Below are positions 62,101-64,000 of a stretch of 64,000 nt of DNA, piece by piece. Location of the stretch: positions 151,177,947 through 151,241,946 of the forward strand of contig CM056573.1 of assembly GCA_029721435.1 (NCBI GenBank), written 5' to 3'. Each line of letters opens with the position of its first letter. Position 1 is the first letter of the stretch. Both the position numbers and the translations under genes were made by a program. The DNA comes from Gymnothorax reevesii (taxonomy: Eukaryota; Chordata; Actinopteri; Anguilliformes; Muraenidae). The notes beneath the pieces are model-generated. The model had not been told where the DNA came from. It saw only the letters and a list, made by a program, of their open reading frames with translations, and searched no databases.

Positions 62101-62818
62101 ATCATGTGCTGTTTGCTCAGAGGTGTAAGACAGAGCTGTGGATCAAGCAGGGTGCGATGGCTGGTGTGTTGAGACGCCAAACGCAGCGGCCAGAATAAAA
62201 GGAAGTCTCACAGATTGAGAGAGAGACAAACAATTAAAATAAGAGAGAGAGAATCGCGCTTCCAACGGACCTAGATCTCATCCGAGTGCAAGGAATCAAA
62301 GCAAGCTTGACAGAACAAATTGAAAGGGGAAAAATTTCAGAAACCGAGATAAAAAGAATTAGCACCAGACGATGCCCAGAAAGAGGAAAAACAGAAAGAT
62401 TCCCTTGCTATCTAGAACTTTTCCTCTTTTGCAGCTAATACCGGCTAAAGTGCAAACAAAACACTGACACTCTAGCAGGAGCAGAGAAGCGGAACTGGGC
62501 TTAAATAGAATCCGGGCAACGCCCCCAATTAATGCCAGCTGGCCCAAGAATCCGATAGTGGGCAAATCAATATCGTCCCGGACGAGAGCAACCAAGAAAG
62601 CTCTCAAAGCCTCCAAAGACCATGACACAGAGACCCTCGGAGACTTTAAGGAGCTGTGTCATCATTACTGCGCATGCTTAGAACTTCACCAGTCGAAAGA
62701 GAAATCAAACGATTTGAAGTGAATCTGCTCAACTGCAAGTAAAAATCTGATTCCATTGTTGCTAAATTGTCTTTGTTTTGCATTGTATTTAAATATTTTA
62801 GTTACTTAGGCTTTATGT

Positions 62819-62838
62819 ATTTATATATATATATACAC

Positions 62839-62871
<33 letters not shown>

Positions 62872-62882
62872 TATGTATGTAT
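62819..62882. repeat. (TA)n microsatellite with CA/TG interruptions
   Basis: TATATATATA blocks separated by CACA and GTA steps over about 64 bp. Confidence 0.95.
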
Positions 62883-63224
62883 AGGAGTTTTCTTGCAGAA
62901 GGATATGAAGAATGTCACTCGGCAAACCTTGGCCGATTTGTTCCTCATCAAACCTCAAATGTGTGCCTGTGGAAGCCATTAGCCAAAACTTTTTTTTTCT
63001 GGATAAACCTGGTAGCGCCCAGTGGAAGCAGCACCGGGTTCGATGTCAAATTGGTGAAAACATGCCTCTTGTGTCAGGACACAAAAAACGTCACCACGCA
63101 TAGATTTTCCAAAGGTCAGTTTTGCCTCCATTTCTAGGTGGTGATCTACTGCGCAGATTTAGACAACTGCGTAAATCGATCTTCCGCCAAAGAAATGTCA
63201 GGCAGGGTTACATATCAACTGTCA

Positions 63225-63425
63225 ATCACGCCAGGCCCGGATTGGCCAACGGGAGATACGGGAATTTTCCCGAAGCGCCGATATGTGCATAGCCTGCTGG
63301 CCTACCGGCTGTCGCCTGCATGTCGGGTTTTTTTTTTTTTTCCTTCTATAGACTGCCGGTCGGACAGCGTTACGACTCGCAGCTGTCTGACTTTTTTCAG
63401 GCCAATCAGAGGCCACTCAGGCCAG
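63225..63425. repeat. Probable dispersed repeat with CAGGCCCGGATTGGCC
   Basis: CCAGGCCCGGATTGGCCAAC, GGGAATTTTCCCGAAGCGCC and GGCCTACCGGCTGTCG resemble a DNA-transposon-type repeat I recall from fish genomes. No boundaries or target duplication could be fixed. Confidence 0.4.
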
Positions 63426-63582
63426 TAGCATGTGAGGAGGACAACAAGACGATTGGTTTGTTTTGATTAACACCGACCCCAACAGTCCGTGTCAACCACA
63501 CAGACAGCGTGTTTGTGGAGTCTGTGTGGTACCTGCTGCTGAGGAGAGGAGAGGGGAGGAGAGGAGGACGCAGGCGCGTCGT

Positions 63583-63762
63583 TAAACCTGAAAATTCCGG
63601 GGCTAATATCCCTCCCTTTATTGAAAATAATTAGTTCTGGCTAATTCTAGATTGGTTTCCTTTATTAACACGTTTTCCAATTGAAGAATAATCAAGTGGA
63701 AACTGAAGACACAGCTTCTCTACCCCATGCGATCTAACAGCGACAAAAAAATGGGCTACATT
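63583..63762 (+). repeat. Dispersed repeat, copy B
   Basis: It corresponds to 39838-40012: ACCTGAAAATTCCGG, GGTTTCCTTTATTAACACG, AGAATAATCAAGTGGAAACT, AAGACACAGCTTCTCTACCC and CATGCGATCTAACAGCGACA. Confidence 0.8.
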
Positions 63763-64000
63763 AAGTGCAGAAAAAAAATTTGATTGATTATTATTAGGTC
63801 TATGCACCGGCACTCGGCAACGGCATTTCAGAACTCTTCAGCGAATGAAAGTAGTTTCGGCGACAAGTACGTACACCTGTTTTTGCAGCACGGTCACTCA
63901 ACTAGCTGTAAAAAATAGACAGCTGTCCGATTGGAAAATTTAAACAGACGAAACCACATACTAGTCACCAAAATTACCTTAATTCGCTGAGGACTTCTGA

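Larger units (their letters stand above)
61491..64000. other. 5' flank of rps19
   Basis: It includes the CNE-like stretch 61640-62100, the TA microsatellite, a repeat at 63225-63425 and copy B of the dispersed repeat. The minus ORF 62359-62628 (89 aa) has hydrophobic stretches but no splice or homology support. No gene is called here. Confidence 0.5.

Noticed and set aside
62359..62628. 89-aa minus-strand ORF with hydrophobic stretches
   Set aside because: No homology recognised, no splice sites, and length within chance for the composition.

Overview
The window is vertebrate, almost certainly teleost, nuclear DNA. It holds long (CA)n microsatellites, Tc1/mariner and hAT-type elements, a tRNA-derived and a 5S rRNA-derived SINE, many MITEs, GT-AG introns, and one unmistakable eukaryotic ribosomal protein gene. 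There are no operons, no bacterial-style coding density and no CRISPR array.

Coding content is small. The one complete gene is rps19 (40S ribosomal protein eS19) on the minus strand. Its coding exons lie at 60457-60527, 59393-59493, 58818-59001, 53038-53092 and 49463-49489. They join in phase to a 145-residue protein, the same length as human RPS19. A non-coding exon 1 is likely near 61.43-61.49 kb and ATTAAA signals lie at 49445-49455. A second minus-strand gene is suggested by a single signal-peptide-like first exon at 18812-18869 with a strong splice donor. No later exon of it was found, so 1-18.8 kb would be its first intron.

Region by region: 1-18.8 kb is noncoding, rich in microsatellites and purine tracts, with a 1.45 kb hAT-like foldback element (7564-9013) nested inside a smaller TTAA-ended element. 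About 17.85-19.05 kb is CpG-richer and probably the promoter of the partial gene. 19-27.1 kb is AT-rich with non-repetitive stretches resembling conserved noncoding DNA. 27.14-29.04 kb is a 57-copy, 33-bp minisatellite. 29.06-31.43 kb is a decayed Tc1-like element carrying two later insertions, a roughly 560-bp TIR element and a SINE with a 17-bp target duplication. 31.4-49.4 kb is a mosaic of SINEs, MITEs, hairpins and tandem duplications, including an unusual 1.09 kb MITE built from inverted arrays of about 22 bp (48190-49275). 49.4-61.5 kb is rps19. Its introns carry two copies of the same SINE family, a nearly intact Tc1-like element (56115-57639), a 181-bp MITE and a 134-bp palindrome. 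61.5-64 kb is 5' flank with an AT-rich CNE-like stretch, a TA repeat and dispersed repeats.

The strongest observations are structural: several datable nested insertions, a long-armed foldback element, a minisatellite whose codon-multiple period makes spurious 565-647 aa ORFs, and a long SINE family in three copies. All family names rest on motif recognition, without database searches.
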